DNA of 9,706 nt from contig CAMPIG010000154.1 of the NCBI GenBank assembly GCA_946886255.1, forward strand, positions 1 through 9,706, read 5' to 3'. The stretch is from an uncultured Cellvibrio sp. Its GTDB lineage: Bacteria > Pseudomonadota > Gammaproteobacteria > Pseudomonadales > Cellvibrionaceae. A model generated the notes under the pieces. The model saw nothing but the letters and a program-made list of their open reading frames with translations. It was not told the DNA's origin and searched no databases. Shown here in pieces: positions 8,369 through 9,706 of this stretch. The position numbers were made by a program, and so were the translations under genes. The first letter of the stretch is position 1. Each line of letters opens with the position of its first letter.

Positions 8369-8492
8369 CTCTTTCTCCCTCGTTTTTATCGAAATTTATT
8401 AAAAGGATCTTGTAGGACTAGGTTGATACAGTGATTGTTTTATTATTCGGGTGTAGCTTGCGTAAAACTAAAAACCTCGCTGCTTTTTGGTT
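8369..8492 (-). promoter_or_regulatory. Leader of the receptor gene with strong ribosome binding site and weak candidate promoter
   Basis: This 124-nt leader contains GAGGGAG (8375-8381) at good distance from the receptor ATG. A possible promoter is TTTTAC (8462-8467) and TAATAA (8440-8445), 16 nt apart on the minus strand. The -35 match is poor, so this is only a candidate. The frame-shifted tail of the lyase remnant runs into this stretch as far as about 8442, so part of the leader may be former coding sequence. Confidence 0.3.
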
Positions 8493-8933
8493 TTAGATCG
8501 TGATTTTCTCGAATATAGTCGATTTCCCGTAAGCGCCATCTTGGTAACGGTGTTCGGAGATTGGTTGGTTGGCTTGAACGAGATAATTAATGTGCGAATA
8601 GATATTGCGATTGTCGAAACTGGAGTCTGTTAAATATTGTTCCGCTGCAAAGTCTTGTTGTTCAGGACCGGATAAGCAGCAGATGGGATGTGTATCACTG
8701 GACCAATCACCATTCTCGCGTTGGTAACGCAGGGTGTTGTCAGCGGTTTGAGGGATTTGGGTGAGGGAGTAATGCGCTGCGTCTGTCTCGCCGGTGCGAT
8801 CATTCCAATGCTCAATAGCATCCGCAACCTCACTTATCGATATTTTTCGATAGGTGTTGTCCGCGGTTGCGCAAACAGCAACAAGCACCGGGGATACAGT
8901 CCCTAGCGCCCTGATCAGGCTTATTATTTTCAT
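8493..8933 (-). pseudogene. Truncated, frameshifted remnant of a PL10 pectate lyase (PelA/Pel-15E type)
   Basis: The open frame gives 146 residues from ATG 8933. A TTG four codons upstream is possible, but neither start has a clear ribosome binding site. Residues 1-24 look like a Sec signal ending CATA before DN. The mature part shows blocks that I recognise from PL10 pectate lyases, in the right order: EHWNDRTG (41-48), TADNTLRYQRENGDW (63-77), DSSFDNRNIYSHINYL (103-118) and RYQD (129-132). PL10 enzymes cleave polygalacturonate by calcium-dependent beta-elimination, with a catalytic domain of roughly 300 residues. Here the chain stops after about 120 mature residues. From 8532 the third frame reads LREIDYI, matching the family's next helix after RYRDA, so about one base has been lost near 8532-8537. 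That frame then loses all resemblance and stops near 8442, so the catalytic C-terminal half is gone. The alignment is from memory. A short secreted protein that is still made is the alternative. Confidence 0.75.
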
Positions 8934-9271
8934 GGTCACACGCAAGCAGCGAGTGATGATTCAGGGATAACTGTTAGCGGGTTTCTTCGGTCGCTGTTCG
9001 CAGCTGTACTCGAAAATGATGGCGCTCTCTTCGCCGCCCGGGGGTGTTTGCTTTTACTGTTATCCCACCCAAATCACACTCTGTGGTTGATTGAGTCTGC
9101 ATTCTATACCCATAAAACGCGCCACATCCACCCCCTGAACGGAGGTTTTTCAATCAAATAAGGCAAATTTTGCTTGAAAGCCCATCCAGTTACTCGATTT
9201 TATATATAGAAACTTGTTTACTAATAACGAATTAGATGGGGGAGTGAGCAGTTTTTATTCAGTTGAGGTCG
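8934..9271. other. Gene-free stretch between the histidine kinase end and the lyase remnant
   Basis: No supportable gene lies in these 338 bases. The part next to the kinase stop is AT-rich, with a TATATATA run around 9202 and an 11-nt palindrome, GCAAA-T-TTTGC (9163-9173). The part next to the lyase remnant is GC-richer. It should hold the end of the kinase transcript and the former promoter of the lyase. TATAGAAT at about 9111-9118 on the minus strand could be a -10 box, but no matching -35 box is visible. I see no clear terminator for the kinase gene. Confidence 0.4.
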
Positions 9272-9706
9272 TTAGTGTTGAGACCAGGTCAAAACCGCCC
9301 GCGCACCGCCACGGTGTGAATCCACAAAAGCGGCGTCGCCGCCATGCCATTTCATAATACGTTTAACAAGCGCGAGCCCCAGCCCAAAACCACTGGCTTG
9401 CGGCTTATTTTCGTTATACAAACGCACAAAAGAGTCAAACACGCGGGCGCGTTGTTCGGGGGGGATGCCGGGTCCATCGTCTTCAATAGCGACTTGAAAT
9501 TCTGTTCCCGTTACGTGCAGCTCTACGACGATAGTCTCTTTGGCAAAGCGCGCGGCATTTTGCAGTAAATTGAGGATAACGCATTCCATCAATTTCCATT
9601 CGCAATTAAAGGGTTGCCCGCCGGTTTCATCCTGAATGCGAATCGGCACAGCGTCCGGGCGGTCGCGATAAATACGCGCAATAATTTCACTCAGTAAATC
9701 CTGCAT
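9272..9706 (-). CDS. Sensor histidine kinase, C-terminal ATP-binding domain (5' end outside the window)
   Basis: The last 144 residues of a two-component sensor kinase, ending at TAA (9272-9274). The frame is open to the right edge. The ATG at 9706 falls within the ATP-binding domain, so it is not the true start. The HATPase_c boxes are all present: N box ECVILNLLQNAARFA (41-55, N50), G1 box EDDGPGIP (D76 in DxGxG), F box FDSF (90-93) and G2 box GFGLGLALV (106-114). The dimerisation/phosphoacceptor domain, membrane segments and any sensor domain lie beyond the edge. No response regulator gene follows on this side; a partner would lie to the right. It points in the same direction as the pectin genes but is separated from them by 338 bases, so a link to pectin sensing is possible but unsupported. 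Confidence 0.92.
   Translation of the reverse strand: MQDLLSEIIARIYRDRPDAVPIRIQDETGGQPFNCEWKLMECVILNLLQNAARFAKETIVVELHVTGTEFQVAIEDDGPGIPPEQRARVFDSFVRLYNENKPQASGFGLGLALVKRIMKWHGGDAAFVDSHRGGARAVLTWSQH

Noticed and set aside
8424..8442. KdgR-like half sites TGATACA and TGTTTTA upstream of the receptor gene.
   Set aside because: The spacer is 5 nt and the halves match each other at only 5 of 7 positions; the KdgR box is tighter and more symmetric. Too weak to call.
8688..8906. Plus-strand 72-codon frame opposite the lyase remnant.
   Set aside because: The opposite strand shows ordered PL10 motifs and a signal peptide; the plus-strand product shows none.
8964..9066. Inverted repeat GGGATAAC (8964-8971) and GTTATCCC (9059-9066).
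   Set aside because: It is only 8 bp with no extension either way; a pair this short is expected by chance in a few hundred bases.
9130..9150. CCCCCTGAACGGAGG followed by TTTTT as a plus-strand terminator.
   Set aside because: The arms do not pair cleanly (internal mismatch, at most 2-3 bp runs), and no plus-strand gene precedes it.

Overview
The window looks like part of a pectin-utilisation locus from a plant-polysaccharide-degrading gammaproteobacterium, most likely of the Cellvibrio/Saccharophagus/Teredinibacter type. The reasons are two lipoproteins with long polyserine linkers after the lipobox, a very modular carbohydrate esterase, and a large TonB-dependent receptor of the Xanthomonas/Caulobacter/Cellvibrio carbohydrate class. 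The genus is inferred from these traits, not from a database match.

Every gene I can support is on the minus strand, so the reading order is right to left. (1) 9706-9272: the C-terminal ATP-binding domain of a sensor histidine kinase, cut by the right edge. (2) 9271-8934: about 340 bases with no gene. (3) 8933-8493: a secreted, truncated remnant of a family PL10 pectate lyase; a one-base shift near its end restores a few more family residues. (4) 8368-5402: a 988-residue TonB-dependent receptor. (5) 5304-2623: an 893-residue lipoprotein built only of beta-sandwich and fibronectin type III modules, with no catalytic domain I can recognise. A strong UUCG-loop terminator follows it. (6) 2512 to beyond the left edge: a GTG-started, multidomain lipoprotein pectin methylesterase (CE8). 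It has no ATG start and no stop inside the window.

The parts fit one job. A cell-surface esterase would strip methyl groups from pectin. A surface lipoprotein could hold pectin or its fragments. The outer-membrane receptor would import oligogalacturonides with TonB energy. The PL10 remnant suggests that a pectate lyase once stood at the head of the cluster and has decayed. The most interesting points are this broken lyase, the non-catalytic lipoprotein beside the receptor (a possible stand-in for a SusD-type glycan-binding partner), the non-canonical active-site motifs of the esterase, and three close cysteine pairs in the receptor barrel. I found no RNA genes, CRISPR arrays, insertion sequences or phage genes.
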